Below, piece by piece: positions 6,828 to 16,828 of a stretch of DNA of 64,000 bases. The stretch's first letter is position 1. Each line of letters opens with the position of its first letter. The notes below the pieces were generated by a model. It was given only the letters and a program-made list of their open reading frames with translations, was not told the DNA's origin and did no database searches. A program made the translations under genes and the position numbers. Source of the DNA: Cupriavidus sp. 2SB (GTDB taxonomy: Bacteria; Pseudomonadota; Gammaproteobacteria; Burkholderiales; Burkholderiaceae); assembly GCF_005503625.1 (NCBI RefSeq), contig NZ_SCMX01000002.1:1-64000 (forward strand), given 5' to 3'.

Positions 6828-6903
6828 TGGAGCGGGAGACGAGTCTCGAACTCGCGACCTCAACCTTGGCAAGGTTGCGCTCTACCAACTGAGCTACTCC
6901 CGC
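6828..6903 (-). tRNA. tRNA-Gly (anticodon GCC), copy 1
   Basis: First tRNA of the minus-strand cluster and base-for-base identical to the next copy. The 77-base spacer between them (6751-6827) has no other feature. Confidence 0.97.
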
Positions 6904-7034
6904 AGGGTCCTGCATACTACCGAAAAGCAGACTATCGCGCAACTTCTTTTAACTACGCAGCTTTATGCTGGCAATTCGCACTAAGTCCTGCTTATCTTGC
7001 TGCCTTCGTTTCCGTCGTCAGCAGCGAGAACGAG

Positions 7035-7064
7035 ATTATTGCAAAAGACGAACCGGCTCGTCAA
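7035..7064 (-). promoter_or_regulatory. Promoter of the tRNA-Gly/Gly/Cys cluster
   Basis: Minus strand: TTGACG (7059-7064), 18 bases, AATAAT (7035-7040). It is preceded by an A-tract; the 16-mer AAAAAGTTGTTGACGA (7058-7073) is shared exactly with the tRNA-Asn promoter at 53000-53015. It lies just after the pgsA stop. Confidence 0.7.
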
Positions 7065-7082
7065 CAACTTTTTGCAGGGATT

Positions 7083-7682
7083 TCATTTTTGCGTGCGAGC
7101 GCTGGTCAGTGCATCGCTGCGCTCGCGGATCTGCGGCCACGCCAGCTTCATGTAGTAAATCATCGACCATAGCGTGAGCACCGCAGCCAGGTAAATCATC
7201 CAGCCGCCGAGCACTGACGCGTCGATGCCCATCAACGAATCGTTAAACAGTAGCAGGGGAATGGCAACCATCTGCACCGTGGTCTTGAGTTTGCCCAAAA
7301 AGTTGACGGCGACGCTCTTGGACGCGCCAATCTGCGCCATCCATTCACGCAGCGCCGAAATCGTAATCTCACGGCCGATGATCACCAGCGCGATCAGATC
7401 GGCCACTCGACCCAGTGCCAGCAGCGAGAGCAGCGCGGCGGTGACCATAAGCTTGTCCGCCACCGGATCCAGGAAGGCGCCGAAGGATGAAGTCTGGTTC
7501 CAGCGCCTGGCCAGGAAGCCGTCGAGCCAGTCCGTCGCCGCCGCGATGATGAAGAAGGACGCCGCCGTCACGTTCTTGGTATGCATCGGCAACCAGGCTT
7601 CCGGCAGGTAGTAGACCCCGACGACAAGCGGAATCATGGCCACGCGGAGCCAGGTCAGCAGGATGGGAATATTCAATGGCAT
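7083..7682 (-). CDS. pgsA: CDP-diacylglycerol-glycerol-3-phosphate 3-phosphatidyltransferase
   Basis: A 199-residue integral membrane enzyme making phosphatidylglycerophosphate, the committed step to phosphatidylglycerol and cardiolipin. The CDP-alcohol phosphotransferase signature D-x2-D-G-x2-A-R-x8-G-x3-D-x3-D is intact (DWLDGFLARRWNQTSSFGAF then LDPVAD, about residues 51-76). About five or six membrane helices. It lies downstream of uvrC on the same strand and just upstream of the tRNA cluster promoter, the uvrC-pgsA-tRNA order also seen in E. coli. Confidence 0.96.
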   Translation of the reverse strand: MPLNIPILLTWLRVAMIPLVVGVYYLPEAWLPMHTKNVTAASFFIIAAATDWLDGFLARRWNQTSSFGAFLDPVADKLMVTAALLSLLALGRVADLIALVIIGREITISALREWMAQIGASKSVAVNFLGKLKTTVQMVAIPLLLFNDSLMGIDASVLGGWMIYLAAVLTLWSMIYYMKLAWPQIRERSDALTSARTQK

Positions 7683-7820
7683 GTGCGAGGGGGTCTGGGA
7701 GGCGCGAATCAGCCGAGCCTCCGATATCGGATGGGCGATTGTCGCCTATTTCGGATCAAACCCGATAATTTTGGGCGGAAGCCGCACAATTGCCAAGGCG
7801 CAACCCCTACCCGGCGTCGA

Positions 7821-9872
7821 TCAATGAAGCTGCCGATAGATTTCCTCGGCCAGCGTGCGCGAGATGCCATCCACGCTCGCCAGCTCGTCGATACTCGCTG
7901 CCATCACGCCACGCAAGCCGCCGAAACGCGTCAACAGTTTCTGGCGGCGGCGCGCCCCGATGCCCTCGATTTCCTCGAGTCGCGATGTCGTACGCGCCTT
8001 GGCCCGCTTCGCCCGCATGCCGGTGATCGCAAAGCGGTGCGCCTCGTCGCGGATCTGCGCCACAAGCATCAGCGCAGCACTCCCTTGCCCAAGTTCCAGC
8101 GATGGTCGCCCATCGGCAAAGATTAGCGTCTCCAGCCCGACCTTGCGACCCTCCCCCTTCGCCACACCGACCAGCAGGCCGATGTCGAGGCCAAGTTCCT
8201 CGAACACCTGCCGCGCCACCTCCACCTGCCCCTTGCCGCCGTCGATCAGCACCACACGCGGCATCCTCGGTACCCCTTCGGCCCCTACGTCGCCGGGGTC
8301 GCCACCCTCTTCCTGAATCTGTTCGACAAGCTTCTGGTAACGACGGGTCAGCACCTGCCGCATCGCTGCGTAGTCATCGCCCGGGGTGATATCGACAATA
8401 TTGAAGCGACGGTACTCGCCATTCTGCATCTCATGGTGGTGGAACACCACGCACGATGCCTGAGTTGCTTCGCCTGCCGTGTGACTGATGTCGAAGCACT
8501 CGATGCGCAGCATCGAAAGGTCCTCCATGTCGAGACTGATGGTCTCGGCCAGCGCCCGTGTGCGCGCCTCCTGACTGCCTTGTTCAGCCAAACGGCGTGC
8601 CAGCGCGAGGTCGGCACCCTGTATCGCCATTTCGAGCCAGATCCTGCGCTGACCTTGCGGCTGCCGTACCAGCGCCACCTTGCGGCCTGCCTGCATCGAA
8701 AGGGCCTCCACGACGGCACTATCCGCAGGCAGGTGACTGACTACGACAATGGGCGGCGCGGTCTGATCCAGGTAATGCTGAATCATGAAGGCCGACAGCA
8801 CACGCGCGGCAATCCGATCGACGGTGAGCACACCATCTCCCGGCATGGCTCCGGCCTCCCCCTCGCCACCGGCATCGTCGCTTTCCTCGACGATCATCGC
8901 CGCTTCGTCGGCGTGAGCGGGGAAATAGGCCTTGTCGCCCAGATGCCGACCGCCGCGCACCATCGCCAGGTTTACGCAAGCGCGGCCGCCCTGGACCGCC
9001 ACGGCCAGGATGTCAATGTCACGGGCCTGGCCAACCTCTTCCACCGCTTGGCGCTTGAGCACGGTGGAGAGCGCACCGATCTGGTCGCGCACGGCGGCCG
9101 CCTGCTCGAATTCCAGTTGCACCGCGTGCGATTCCATCTTGGACTGCAGCGCTTCAAGCACCTCGGTTTCGTTGCCCTGCAGGAACCGCGCGGCATTGCC
9201 AACATCGCGTGCGTAGTCCTCCGCGCTGATTGCGTCCACACATGGCGCCGTGCAGCGATGGATCTGGTGCAGGAGGCACGGGCGCGTGCGGTTGTTGAAC
9301 ACCGAATCCTCACAGGTACGCAACTGGAATACCTTCTGCAGGATCTGCATGCTCTCCCGAACCGCGTGGGCGCTCGGGAACGGGCCGAAGTACTGGTGCT
9401 TGCGATCGGTGGCACCACGGTAGTAGGCCATGCGCGGGAACTTGTGCCCGGTCAGCTTCAGGAATGGATAAGACTTGTCGTCCCGAAACAGGATGTTGTA
9501 ACGAGGCGCCAGCGCCTTGATGAGATTGTTCTCAAGCAAGAGCGCTTCAGCCTCGGTACGCACCACAGTCGTCTCGATACGGGCGATCTTGCCCACCATC
9601 ATCGCGATGCGCGGCGATAACTGTGTCTTGTTGAAGTAGCTGGATACGCGCTTCTTCAGGTCCCGCGCCTTGCCCACGTAGAGCACGTTACCGTCGGCAT
9701 CGATATAGCGGTAGACGCCAGGCAATCCGGGCATGCGCGCCAGGATCGGGCGTGGATCGAACTCGGGTACATCCGGTGGCTCGGATGCCTGCCGTGGCTG
9801 CAGCGGCTCCGAAACAGAGTCTGTCGGCGAAGGCGCCGGGTCAATCGGGGAAGCGGATTCCTGCTCGGGCAT
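7821..9872 (-). CDS. uvrC: Excinuclease ABC subunit C
   Basis: 683 residues. UvrC makes both incisions in nucleotide excision repair. A non-conserved acidic, Pro-rich N-terminus (1-45) precedes the GIY-YIG nuclease domain (about 48-130: [20 protein letters not shown]). Further on are a UVR motif (about 235-270, [20 protein letters not shown]), the RNase H-like endonuclease domain with [10 protein letters not shown] and LIDGGKGQ, and C-terminal helix-hairpin-helix motifs ([15 protein letters not shown]). All domains are present. It is divergent from earP. Confidence 0.97.
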   Translation of the reverse strand: MPEQESASPIDPAPSPTDSVSEPLQPRQASEPPDVPEFDPRPILARMPGLPGVYRYIDADGNVLYVGKARDLKKRVSSYFNKTQLSPRIAMMVGKIARIETTVVRTEAEALLLENNLIKALAPRYNILFRDDKSYPFLKLTGHKFPRMAYYRGATDRKHQYFGPFPSAHAVRESMQILQKVFQLRTCEDSVFNNRTRPCLLHQIHRCTAPCVDAISAEDYARDVGNAARFLQGNETEVLEALQSKMESHAVQLEFEQAAAVRDQIGALSTVLKRQAVEEVGQARDIDILAVAVQGGRACVNLAMVRGGRHLGDKAYFPAHADEAAMIVEESDDAGGEGEAGAMPGDGVLTVDRIAARVLSAFMIQHYLDQTAPPIVVVSHLPADSAVVEALSMQAGRKVALVRQPQGQRRIWLEMAIQGADLALARRLAEQGSQEARTRALAETISLDMEDLSMLRIECFDISHTAGEATQASCVVFHHHEMQNGEYRRFNIVDITPGDDYAAMRQVLTRRYQKLVEQIQEEGGDPGDVGAEGVPRMPRVVLIDGGKGQVEVARQVFEELGLDIGLLVGVAKGEGRKVGLETLIFADGRPSLELGQGSAALMLVAQIRDEAHRFAITGMRAKRAKARTTSRLEEIEGIGARRRQKLLTRFGGLRGVMAASIDELASVDGISRTLAEEIYRQLH

Positions 9873-10016
9873 CGGGATTGTGGGACGAATATAAGTGCCT
9901 TGCTGCGCCGGACCACGCCGCCAAAATGCGACGCCAAACCACGGTGCTGGCCTAGAATCGCAAGTTTAGAGCAATTCTTCCCCGAGACTTTTCCCAAGGG
10001 GATCGCCCTCACCGCC

Positions 10017-11171
10017 ATGCCAATCCGTTCCTGGGATATCTTCTGCACCATCGTCGACAACTACGGCGATATTGGTGTCTGCTGGCGACTTGCCCGCCAG
10101 CTTGCGCAGGAGCACGGCCATACCGTCAGGCTCTGGGTAGATGACCTCCACAGCTTCGCGAGACTGGCTCCTGAACTCGACCCGACGGCCGAACGGCAAC
10201 GGCTGGCGGGCGTTGACATCCGCACCTGGCAGCCCGCCAGCGCCGACGCGCCGTTTGACGCCCCCATGCCGCACGATGTCGTGATCGAAGCCTTTGCCTG
10301 CCACTTGCCGGCCCCGTTCCTGCAAGCCATGGCCGCAGCGCCGCGCAAACCCGTATGGCTGAACCTTGAATACATGAGCGCGGAAGACTGGGTGGCGGAG
10401 CATCATGCGATGGCGTCACCGCACCCGCGCCTGCCGCTGACGAAGTATTTCTTCTTTCCAGGCTTTGCCCGCGGCACCGGTGGCTTGCTGCGAGAATCGA
10501 TGATTGGCGCTTCGCGCGATGCGTTTCGTACCAGCCCCGCCGCCCACGCCGCACTATGGCACCGGTTGGGCGTAAAGCCCACGCCGGATGCGTTGAAAAT
10601 CAGCCTGTTCGCCTACGCCAATCCTGCCACCCCTGCGCTGCTCGACCAATGGCAGCACGGCGATTTATCCATCGACTGCTTCGTGCCACAAGGCCTCGCC
10701 GCGACGCAGATCGAAGCGTGGCTTGGTGCATCGATGCAGCCCGGCACCTCGCATCGTCGCGGCAACCTTGTACTGCACGGCATCCCTTTTGTGCGCCAGG
10801 AACACTACGACGAATTGCTGTGGGCCTGCGACATCAACTTCGTGCGTGGCGAGGATTCCTTCGTGCGCGCCCACTGGGCTGCCCGGCCGTTGGTCTGGCA
10901 CATCTACCCGCAAGACGACGATGCGCACCACATCAAGCTCGATGCCTGGCTGACGCGTTTCGCTCGCGCCGGTGTTGCGCCGGACGCCTCCGCCGCATTG
11001 CGCGAGTTCTGGCACACATGGAACGGCTACGGTGGAACCCCGGACTGGGCGGCGCTTTATGCACAACTGCCGGCGCTGACCGCCGGGATGGACCGCTGGC
11101 AGCGGCAGTTGCAGCACCTGGGCGATCTGGCTGCGAATCTGGTGGACTTCAGCGAAAATCGGGTAAAATAG
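10017..11171 (+). CDS. earP: EF-P arginine rhamnosyltransferase EarP
   Basis: A 384-residue inverting glycosyltransferase (former DUF2331) that transfers rhamnose from dTDP-L-rhamnose to Arg32 of EF-P, so that ribosomes do not stall on polyproline. Visible hallmarks: DIFCTIVDNYGDIGVCWRLA at the N-terminus, with the catalytic Asp of DNYGD, and the C-terminal nucleotide-sugar site RGEDSFVRAHWAARPLVWHI with YPQDDDAH. The start is taken at the ATG at 10017, where homology begins; the open frame continues upstream to 9900 without family resemblance. Its substrate gene efp follows 129 bases downstream. Confidence 0.95.
   Translation: MPIRSWDIFCTIVDNYGDIGVCWRLARQLAQEHGHTVRLWVDDLHSFARLAPELDPTAERQRLAGVDIRTWQPASADAPFDAPMPHDVVIEAFACHLPAPFLQAMAAAPRKPVWLNLEYMSAEDWVAEHHAMASPHPRLPLTKYFFFPGFARGTGGLLRESMIGASRDAFRTSPAAHAALWHRLGVKPTPDALKISLFAYANPATPALLDQWQHGDLSIDCFVPQGLAATQIEAWLGASMQPGTSHRRGNLVLHGIPFVRQEHYDELLWACDINFVRGEDSFVRAHWAARPLVWHIYPQDDDAHHIKLDAWLTRFARAGVAPDASAALREFWHTWNGYGGTPDWAALYAQLPALTAGMDRWQRQLQHLGDLAANLVDFSENRVK
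11142..11169 (+). promoter_or_regulatory. Possible efp promoter inside the earP end
   Basis: GTGGAC (11142-11147), 16 bases, TAAAAT (11164-11169). The -10 overlaps the earP stop codon. It would give a leader of about 125 bases before the efp ATG. Confidence 0.4.
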
Positions 11172-11300
11172 CCGGTTGATTTTGATGGCGGGCCCCAAGT
11201 TTCAAGGCCAAGAACAAACTGCCGGCTGCGCGCCTTCGCCACACCGCTTTTCCGGGCTTATATCGAACCCGGACCAAATTTTTTCAGGAAGACAGTTCAG

Positions 11301-11861
11301 ATGAAAATCGCACAGGAACTCCGCGTCGGCAACGTGTTCATGATCGGTTCCGACCCGATGGTGGTTCAGAAGGCCGAATACAACAAGTCGGGCCGTAACG
11401 CCGCCGTCGTCAAGATGAAGTACAAGAACCTGCTGACGGAAGCCCCGGGCGAGTCCGTTTTCAAGGCCGACGACAAGTTTGAAGTGGTCATGCTCGACCG
11501 CCGCGAATGCACGTACTCGTACTTCGCGGATCCGATGTACGTCTTCATGGACGCCGACTACAACCAGTTCGAAGTCGAGAAGGACAGCATGGGTGACGCG
11601 CTGAACTACCTCGAAGACGGCATGGCTGTTGAAGTCGTCTTCTACAACGAGAAGGCCATCTCGGTGGAAATGCCGACCACGCTGGTCCGCGAGATCATCT
11701 ATACCGAGCCGGCCGTCAAGGGCGATACGTCGTCGGGCAAGGTGCTCAAGGGCGCCAAGATCAATACCGGTTTCGAACTGCAAGTGCCGCTGTTCTGCAA
11801 CATCGGTGACAAGATCGAAATCGATACGCGCACCGGCGAATACCGCAGCCGCGCCAACTAA
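11301..11861 (+). CDS. efp: Translation elongation factor P
   Basis: A 186-residue, full-length EF-P with three beta-barrel domains. The domain I tip loop reads YNKSGRNA, placing Arg at position 32 rather than the Lys of the EpmA-modified class. This matches the adjacent rhamnosyltransferase EarP. The C-terminus ends with the usual [20 protein letters not shown] follows a caggaaga ribosome site. EF-P binds between the P and E sites and rescues ribosomes at consecutive prolines; several proteins in this window (RNase E tail, PXPV protein) are proline-rich. Confidence 0.98.
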   Translation: MKIAQELRVGNVFMIGSDPMVVQKAEYNKSGRNAAVVKMKYKNLLTEAPGESVFKADDKFEVVMLDRRECTYSYFADPMYVFMDADYNQFEVEKDSMGDALNYLEDGMAVEVVFYNEKAISVEMPTTLVREIIYTEPAVKGDTSSGKVLKGAKINTGFELQVPLFCNIGDKIEIDTRTGEYRSRAN

Positions 11862-11882
11862 GCTTCACGGCGCCACGCGATA

Positions 11883-11911
11883 AAAAAGGGCAGCTTCGGC
11901 TGCCCTTTTTG
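11883..11911. terminator. Bidirectional terminator between efp and nagZ
   Basis: gggcagc-ttcg-gctgccc (11888-11905) with an A-run before it and a T-run after it, and a stable UUCG loop. It serves convergent efp and nagZ. Confidence 0.92.
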
Positions 11912-11939
11912 TTCTTCTGCGCAACTTCGCCTGAGTGCC

Positions 11940-12989
11940 TCAGGCGATCAGCGCCAACTCCTTCAACAACCGCAAGGACGCCCGGTACTCGCCCTCTTGC
12001 TCGAGCTTGTTCCAGTCCAGCGGCTTGCGTCGACCGAACAGCTTCCGAATGCGGCGCTGCGATGCCTTGCTGGCCGGCGTATCCAACTCCGTCAGCAGTT
12101 GGTCGGCCTTATCGGGGTTGTTGCAGATCAACACCATATCGCAGCCGGCATCTAGCGCGGCGCGCGCGCCCTGCGTAACGCTGCCGGCCACACTGGCACC
12201 TTCCATGCTGAGGTCGTCGCTGAAAATCACACCTTCGAAACCAAGCTGCGCACGCAGGATGTCCTGCAGCCAGAAACGCGAGAAGCCGGCGGGGTTGGGA
12301 TCGACCTTCGGATAAATGACATGCGCCGGCATGACCGAAGCCAGCGCCGGACCCATCCAGTCATAGGGACGGGCGTCGTGTGCCAGGATCTCCTCAAGCG
12401 GACGCTCGTCGACCGGCACAGCCACATGCGAATCCGCCTCCACGTAACCGTGTCCAGGGAAGTGCTTGCCGCAGTTGGCCATGCCAGCAAGCAGCAGGCC
12501 ATGCGTCAGGTGGTTGGCCAGCATGGTGACCACGCGCGGATCCGCATGGAACGCGCGATCTCCGATCACGCCACTACGGCCAAAATCGAGATCGAGCACG
12601 GGCGTGAAGCTCAGGTCAATGTCGCAGGCGCGCAGTTCGGCTGCAAGTACATACCCGCAGGCGATAGCGGCCTTAGTGGCCAGAAGCACATCGCGGTCCC
12701 ATAGCTGGCCGAGCTTCGCCATGGCCGGGAGGTGCGTGAATCCATCGGTCTTCGCACGTTGCACGCGACCACCTTCATGGTCGATACAGATCAGCACATC
12801 GTCCCGGACGTTACGAATCGCGCGCGTCAGCGCAGTCAACTGTGCGCGCGATTCGAAATTGCGCGCAAACAGGATGACGCCGCCGGTCAGCGGGTGTGCG
12901 ATGCGCCGTGCGTCCTCGGCATTGAGCTTCTTTCCCACCACGTCGAGCACTACCGGGCCCGGATGCTTGCCAGTCACTTTCTTGTTCAT
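11940..12989 (-). CDS. nagZ: Beta-N-acetylhexosaminidase NagZ
   Basis: A 349-residue glycoside hydrolase family 3 enzyme. It removes N-acetylglucosamine from anhydro-muropeptides in cytoplasmic cell-wall recycling. The NagZ catalytic loop is present as KHFPGHG (about residues 175-181), as is the nucleophile Asp in FSDDLSMEGA (about residue 258). It is the last gene of the minus-strand lepA...acpS cluster, 6 bases after acpS. NagZ products can induce AmpC beta-lactamase in organisms with AmpR; nothing here shows that. Confidence 0.95.
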   Translation of the reverse strand: MNKKVTGKHPGPVVLDVVGKKLNAEDARRIAHPLTGGVILFARNFESRAQLTALTRAIRNVRDDVLICIDHEGGRVQRAKTDGFTHLPAMAKLGQLWDRDVLLATKAAIACGYVLAAELRACDIDLSFTPVLDLDFGRSGVIGDRAFHADPRVVTMLANHLTHGLLLAGMANCGKHFPGHGYVEADSHVAVPVDERPLEEILAHDARPYDWMGPALASVMPAHVIYPKVDPNPAGFSRFWLQDILRAQLGFEGVIFSDDLSMEGASVAGSVTQGARAALDAGCDMVLICNNPDKADQLLTELDTPASKASQRRIRKLFGRRKPLDWNKLEQEGEYRASLRLLKELALIA

Positions 12990-12995
12990 ATCGAT

Positions 12996-13424
12996 TCAGT
13001 TCGAGGCGGTTTCAGGCAACAGACCGGACACGCTGGTCTGCTCCGCGATCGCAAACGCGACCGCATAGTCTTTTTCGTCACTGACACTGACACGGATGGT
13101 CAAGCCGCGTTCCCGCACCCAGTCGGCCAATTCGCCCGTGCATTGCGGCGTGGGCTCGCCCGAGGGCAGGTTCAGCAGCTCCATCGCGCGCCACGTCATC
13201 GGCCAGCGCATACCGAGGCCGATGGCCTTGGAAAACGCCTCCTTGGCAGCGAAGCGCGTGGCCAAAAAGGCCAGGCCGCGCTTCTCCGAGCGCGCCTTGC
13301 GTGCGTGATAGACCTTCAGTTCGCGTGGGCCGAGCACCTTCTCGGCAAATCGACCGCGCGTGCGCTCCATTACGCCCTGCACGCGATCAATCTGAATGAT
13401 GTCGGTGCCGACACCGTAGATCAC
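12996..13424 (-). CDS. acpS: Holo-[acyl-carrier-protein] synthase
   Basis: A 142-residue enzyme that transfers 4'-phosphopantetheine from CoA to the serine of ACP (acpP is at 26037). Family motifs are present: [12 protein letters not shown] with the Mg-binding Asp, and [17 protein letters not shown] with the catalytic Glu and Lys. The C-terminus is slightly longer than usual (about 126). Its ATG overlaps the pdxJ stop by four bases (ATGA), so translation is coupled. Confidence 0.96.
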   Translation of the reverse strand: MIYGVGTDIIQIDRVQGVMERTRGRFAEKVLGPRELKVYHARKARSEKRGLAFLATRFAAKEAFSKAIGLGMRWPMTWRAMELLNLPSGEPTPQCTGELADWVRERGLTIRVSVSDEKDYAVAFAIAEQTSVSGLLPETASN

Positions 13425-14203
13425 GCGGCTTGCCCCGGCACCGGATAGCGCGTACCCAGGCGAGCAGCCACCATGATCGCCTTCATCTCGCGCACGGCAT
13501 TCTGCCAGCCGACAAATACGGCATGGGCAACCACTGCATGACCAATGTTCAGCTCCTTGATGCCAGGCAGCGCCGCGATCGGCTGAACGTTGGTGTAGTG
13601 CAGACCATGCCCCGCGTTAACGATCAGGCCATGCTTCTGCCCCGCATTCACGGCTTCGGCGACGCGACGGAACTCCACATCCTGCACTTCGGGCGTGTGA
13701 GCCTCCGCGTATCGGCCCGTGTGAATCTCGATCACCGGCGCCTTGCACGCAGCGGCAGCGGCAATCTGCTCCGGGTCCGCATCGATGAACAGCGAAACGC
13801 GGATTCCCGCGTCGGCCAGTTGGCGACATGCCGCGCTGACCTGTTCGAAGTGGCCCTTCACATCGAGTCCGCCTTCCGTGGTCACTTCCTCGCGCTTCTC
13901 GGGCACGAGGCAGACGTCCTGCGGCTTGACCTGACAGGCAATGTCGAGCATCTCCGAGGTGACGGCGCACTCCAGGTTCATGCGCGTGGCCAGCTTCGGG
14001 CGCAGCGCGAACACATCGGCGTCGCGGATATGCCGGCGATCCTCGCGCAGATGCAGCGTGATCAGGTCCGCGCCAGCTTCTTCGGCTTGCAGCGCAGCCT
14101 GGATCGGATCGGGATAGACCGTGCCGCGCGCATTGCGCAGCGTGGCAACGTGATCGATATTGATGCCCAGGTCGATGACCCCGGGATTCGCGTGGAAGAT
14201 CAT
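13421..14203 (-). CDS. pdxJ: Pyridoxine 5'-phosphate synthase
   Basis: A 260-residue TIM-barrel enzyme condensing 1-deoxy-D-xylulose 5-phosphate with aminoacetone phosphate, in the last step of de novo vitamin B6 synthesis. Conserved [15 protein letters not shown] at the start, [27 protein letters not shown] and [11 protein letters not shown] are visible. The ATG at 14203 (MIFHANPG) is preferred; an in-frame ATG at 14248 overlaps recO. The pdxJ-acpS pair is a widely conserved operon arrangement. Confidence 0.95.
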   Translation of the reverse strand: MIFHANPGVIDLGINIDHVATLRNARGTVYPDPIQAALQAEEAGADLITLHLREDRRHIRDADVFALRPKLATRMNLECAVTSEMLDIACQVKPQDVCLVPEKREEVTTEGGLDVKGHFEQVSAACRQLADAGIRVSLFIDADPEQIAAAAACKAPVIEIHTGRYAEAHTPEVQDVEFRRVAEAVNAGQKHGLIVNAGHGLHYTNVQPIAALPGIKELNIGHAVVAHAVFVGWQNAVREMKAIMVAARLGTRYPVPGQAA

Positions 14204-14228
14204 GCCGGCTTGCTCGAAAAAATGAATA

Positions 14229-15122
14229 TCAAAGGTATTGCAGATCAATCAGGATCTGGCGCGTCTTGAGCGGCTCGCCCTGCAGATAATAATGCAGAAG
14301 AAACCGCATCAGCGCGCGGCTTTGCGCTGCGGTCTGCGCGCGCGAGTAATCGTCCTGCGCCATGTCGAGCAATGTCTGCCCCGCCACCACCGGCCAGCTC
14401 GACGGATCGCTTGCATGCGCACGCCGCACGCCCCGTTCAGGCTGGTAGACGTAGTCGAACCCTGCCTGCACACGCTCGCCACTCTTCACGCACTGGTCAA
14501 ACGCCACGGCGAAACCGGTTTCCTGCAGCAACACACGCTCGAAGCTGCGCAGCACGAGGCTGGCCGATTCGCCATGCGCCAGCCGCGTCAGCGTGATCAT
14601 GTAGTGCTTGAACAGTGCGGGATGCGAATCCTCGCGAGGGCAGAATCGCAATAGCAATTCGTTGAGATAGAAACCTGACAGCAGGGCATCGCCCGCCAGC
14701 GGCAACATGCCGCCCACGTACTCGGCCTTCGTGAGGGTCTTGACCTCGCCGCGCCCGGTCCACGACATCGAGATTGGATGAAAATGCTGGAGCACCGGGC
14801 GCAACACCGAATGCGGACGCTTGGCGCCCTTGGCCACCATCGCCATGCGTCCATGGTCACGCGTGAACACATCAAGGATCAGGCTCGTCTCGCGATACGG
14901 ATACGCGTGCAGCACAAATCCGGCTTCGTTGCTGACCCGCAATTCCGAGCGGGCCGGCACGATGCGCATGGCGCGATCCATCATTTCCCGGCCAGCCACG
15001 ACCGCCGGACTCAAGGCTCCGCCTACGCCGGACTCCAGCACCTCGGCAGCCTCCTCGGCAATGGGATCGGCACTGCGCGCCCGCGGCACGGCGGCGCGGC
15101 GCACGTCAGGCATCTTGCTCAC
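14229..15122 (-). CDS. recO: DNA repair protein RecO
   Basis: 297 residues. RecO loads RecA on SSB-coated DNA together with RecR. An OB-fold starts near residue 62 ([20 protein letters not shown], then [20 protein letters not shown]), followed by an alpha-helical domain. The first 60 residues are an Ala/Glu-rich extension not present in typical RecO of about 240 residues; an internal start such as [10 protein letters not shown] is possible. The ATG overlaps the era stop (ATGA at 15119-15122), which supports the long form. Confidence 0.92.
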   Translation of the reverse strand: MSKMPDVRRAAVPRARSADPIAEEAAEVLESGVGGALSPAVVAGREMMDRAMRIVPARSELRVSNEAGFVLHAYPYRETSLILDVFTRDHGRMAMVAKGAKRPHSVLRPVLQHFHPISMSWTGRGEVKTLTKAEYVGGMLPLAGDALLSGFYLNELLLRFCPREDSHPALFKHYMITLTRLAHGESASLVLRSFERVLLQETGFAVAFDQCVKSGERVQAGFDYVYQPERGVRRAHASDPSSWPVVAGQTLLDMAQDDYSRAQTAAQSRALMRFLLHYYLQGEPLKTRQILIDLQYL

Positions 15123-16057
15123 TCGTAGCCGTAGGCCCGCAACCCGGCTTCGTTATCGGCCCAGCCGCTCTTTACCTTGATCCACATTTCCAGGTAGACC
15201 TTGCCGTCGAACAACTTTTCCATGTCAAGGCGTGCCTCGGTGGAGATCTGCTTGAGCTTGGCACCCTTGTTACCGATGATCATGGCCTTGTGCGCGTCGC
15301 GCTCGACAAGGATCGTCGCGAAAATCCGGCGCAGGCGCCCTTCGGTCTCGAACTTGTCGATGATCACCGTGCTTGTGTAAGGGAGTTCGTCGCCCGTCCA
15401 GCGGAACACCTTCTCGCGGATGATTTCCGATGCCAGGAAGCGCTCGCTCCGGTCGGTCATGGCATCCACGTCGTACATCGGCTCGCCTTCGAGCAAATAA
15501 GGACGGATGATGGCCAGCAAGCGCTCGATGTGATCGTGTGTCTTGGCCGACATCGGCACCACTTCCGTGAACGGGAAGCGCTGCCCCATCTGCTCCAGGA
15601 ACGGCATCATCACTTCGGTGCGGCCTTCGCCGATCCGATCGAGCTTGTTGCACACCAGCAGCACCGGCGTGTTCTTCGGCAGCAGCGACAGCACCTTTTC
15701 ATCATCGGCGCCGAAATACCCGGCTTCCACAACGAACAGCACCAGATCCACCGACGAGAGCGTCGACGTAACAGCACGATTGAGCGTGCGGTTCAGCGCG
15801 CTGGCATGGCGAGTCTGAAAACCTGGCGTATCAACAAACACGAACTGTGCGTCGTCCGTGGTCTGGATACCCACTATCCGATGGCGCGTTGTCTGCGCCT
15901 TGCGCGACGTGATACTGACTTTCTGGCCGACCAGCGCATTCATCAGCGTGGACTTGCCGACATTGGGACGGCCAACGATGGCCACGGTGCCGCAACGAAA
16001 TGCCGGGGCACCGGAAGTGTCCGCCGCTTGCTGCGACGGAGGGAGAGAATCGGTCAT
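15119..16057 (-). CDS. era: GTPase Era
   Basis: A 312-residue essential GTPase for 16S rRNA 3'-end maturation and 30S assembly. G1 GRPNVGKST (about 30-38), switch II DTPGFQ, G4 NKLD and the SAK motif VPMSAK are intact. The C-terminal KH domain carries [20 protein letters not shown]. The N-terminal 20 residues are a non-conserved Ser/Gln tail. It overlaps rnc upstream and recO downstream by four bases each, the standard coupled rnc-era-recO arrangement. Confidence 0.98.
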   Translation of the reverse strand: MTDSLPPSQQAADTSGAPAFRCGTVAIVGRPNVGKSTLMNALVGQKVSITSRKAQTTRHRIVGIQTTDDAQFVFVDTPGFQTRHASALNRTLNRAVTSTLSSVDLVLFVVEAGYFGADDEKVLSLLPKNTPVLLVCNKLDRIGEGRTEVMMPFLEQMGQRFPFTEVVPMSAKTHDHIERLLAIIRPYLLEGEPMYDVDAMTDRSERFLASEIIREKVFRWTGDELPYTSTVIIDKFETEGRLRRIFATILVERDAHKAMIIGNKGAKLKQISTEARLDMEKLFDGKVYLEMWIKVKSGWADNEAGLRAYGYE

Positions 16058-16824
16058 TCCTTCAACCTGAGAGACAACTGGGGATCCGGGGGCACCGGCT
16101 GCTTGCGTGTCTTGCCCGTACGCTCGGCGCGGCTGCGCTTGAGCAACTGGGGCACGAGCTTCTGGACTTCGTCCAGCGCCAGCTTGGCCGCCGCCTGTTC
16201 GGCCGCACGCCGCGAGGCGCCGGTGCCAAACACGCGCACCTCCAGTTTAGGCACGATGCACTCGACTTCAAATTGCTGGCTGTGAGCCGCACCGTGCGTG
16301 GCGATGACGTTGTACTGCGGCAGGGCGATCTTGTGGCCCTGCAGGTACTCCTGGAGCAGCGTCTTGGCGTCCTTGCCCAGTGTGCGCGGATCCACCTGCT
16401 CCAGAATCGGGATATACAACTTGCGGATCAATGCGCGGGCGGCATCGAATCCCGCGTCCAGGAACACCGCACCGACAATCGCCTCAAGCGCATCGGCGAG
16501 AATCGACGGGCGGCGGAAACCGCCGCTCTTCAACTCACCCTCGCCCAGACGCAGCACCTCTGAGAGCTGGAGCATCTGCGCAATCTCGTAGAGCGCCTGT
16601 TGCTTGACCAAGTTGGCCCGCACGCGCGACAGATCGCCTTCGTCCAACTTGCCGAACATGCCGTACAGCATGTCGGCCACGGCGCAATTCAGCACCGAAT
16701 CGCCCAGGAACTCCAGGCGCTCGTTGTGATTGGCGCTATGGCTGCGATGCGTGAGCGCCTGCTGCAGCAATTCGGGCTTGCTGAATCGGTAGCCGAGACG
16801 TTGCTGCAAGGCGTCGAAGGTCAT
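16054..16824 (-). CDS. rnc: Ribonuclease III
   Basis: 256 residues. This double-strand-specific endonuclease processes rRNA precursors and structured mRNAs. The catalytic signature [13 protein letters not shown] is at about residues 34-46 and the second metal-site cluster is [16 protein letters not shown] dsRNA-binding domain follows (about 155-225), then a basic tail rich in Arg/Lys ([15 protein letters not shown]) longer than in E. coli. Coupled to era by an ATGA overlap. Confidence 0.97.
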   Translation of the reverse strand: MTFDALQQRLGYRFSKPELLQQALTHRSHSANHNERLEFLGDSVLNCAVADMLYGMFGKLDEGDLSRVRANLVKQQALYEIAQMLQLSEVLRLGEGELKSGGFRRPSILADALEAIVGAVFLDAGFDAARALIRKLYIPILEQVDPRTLGKDAKTLLQEYLQGHKIALPQYNVIATHGAAHSQQFEVECIVPKLEVRVFGTGASRRAAEQAAAKLALDEVQKLVPQLLKRSRAERTGKTRKQPVPPDPQLSLRLKE

Positions 16825-16828
16825 GTCG

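Noticed and set aside
4199..6903. A genomic island inserted at tRNA-Leu or tRNA-Cys
   Set aside because: No integrase, direct repeats of a tRNA end or shift in base composition is seen; only the yeiH/yeiE pair lies between.
6588..7172. A plus-strand frame containing an apparent 25-residue protein repeat
   Set aside because: The repeat is just the translation of the two identical tRNA-Gly genes on the opposite strand.
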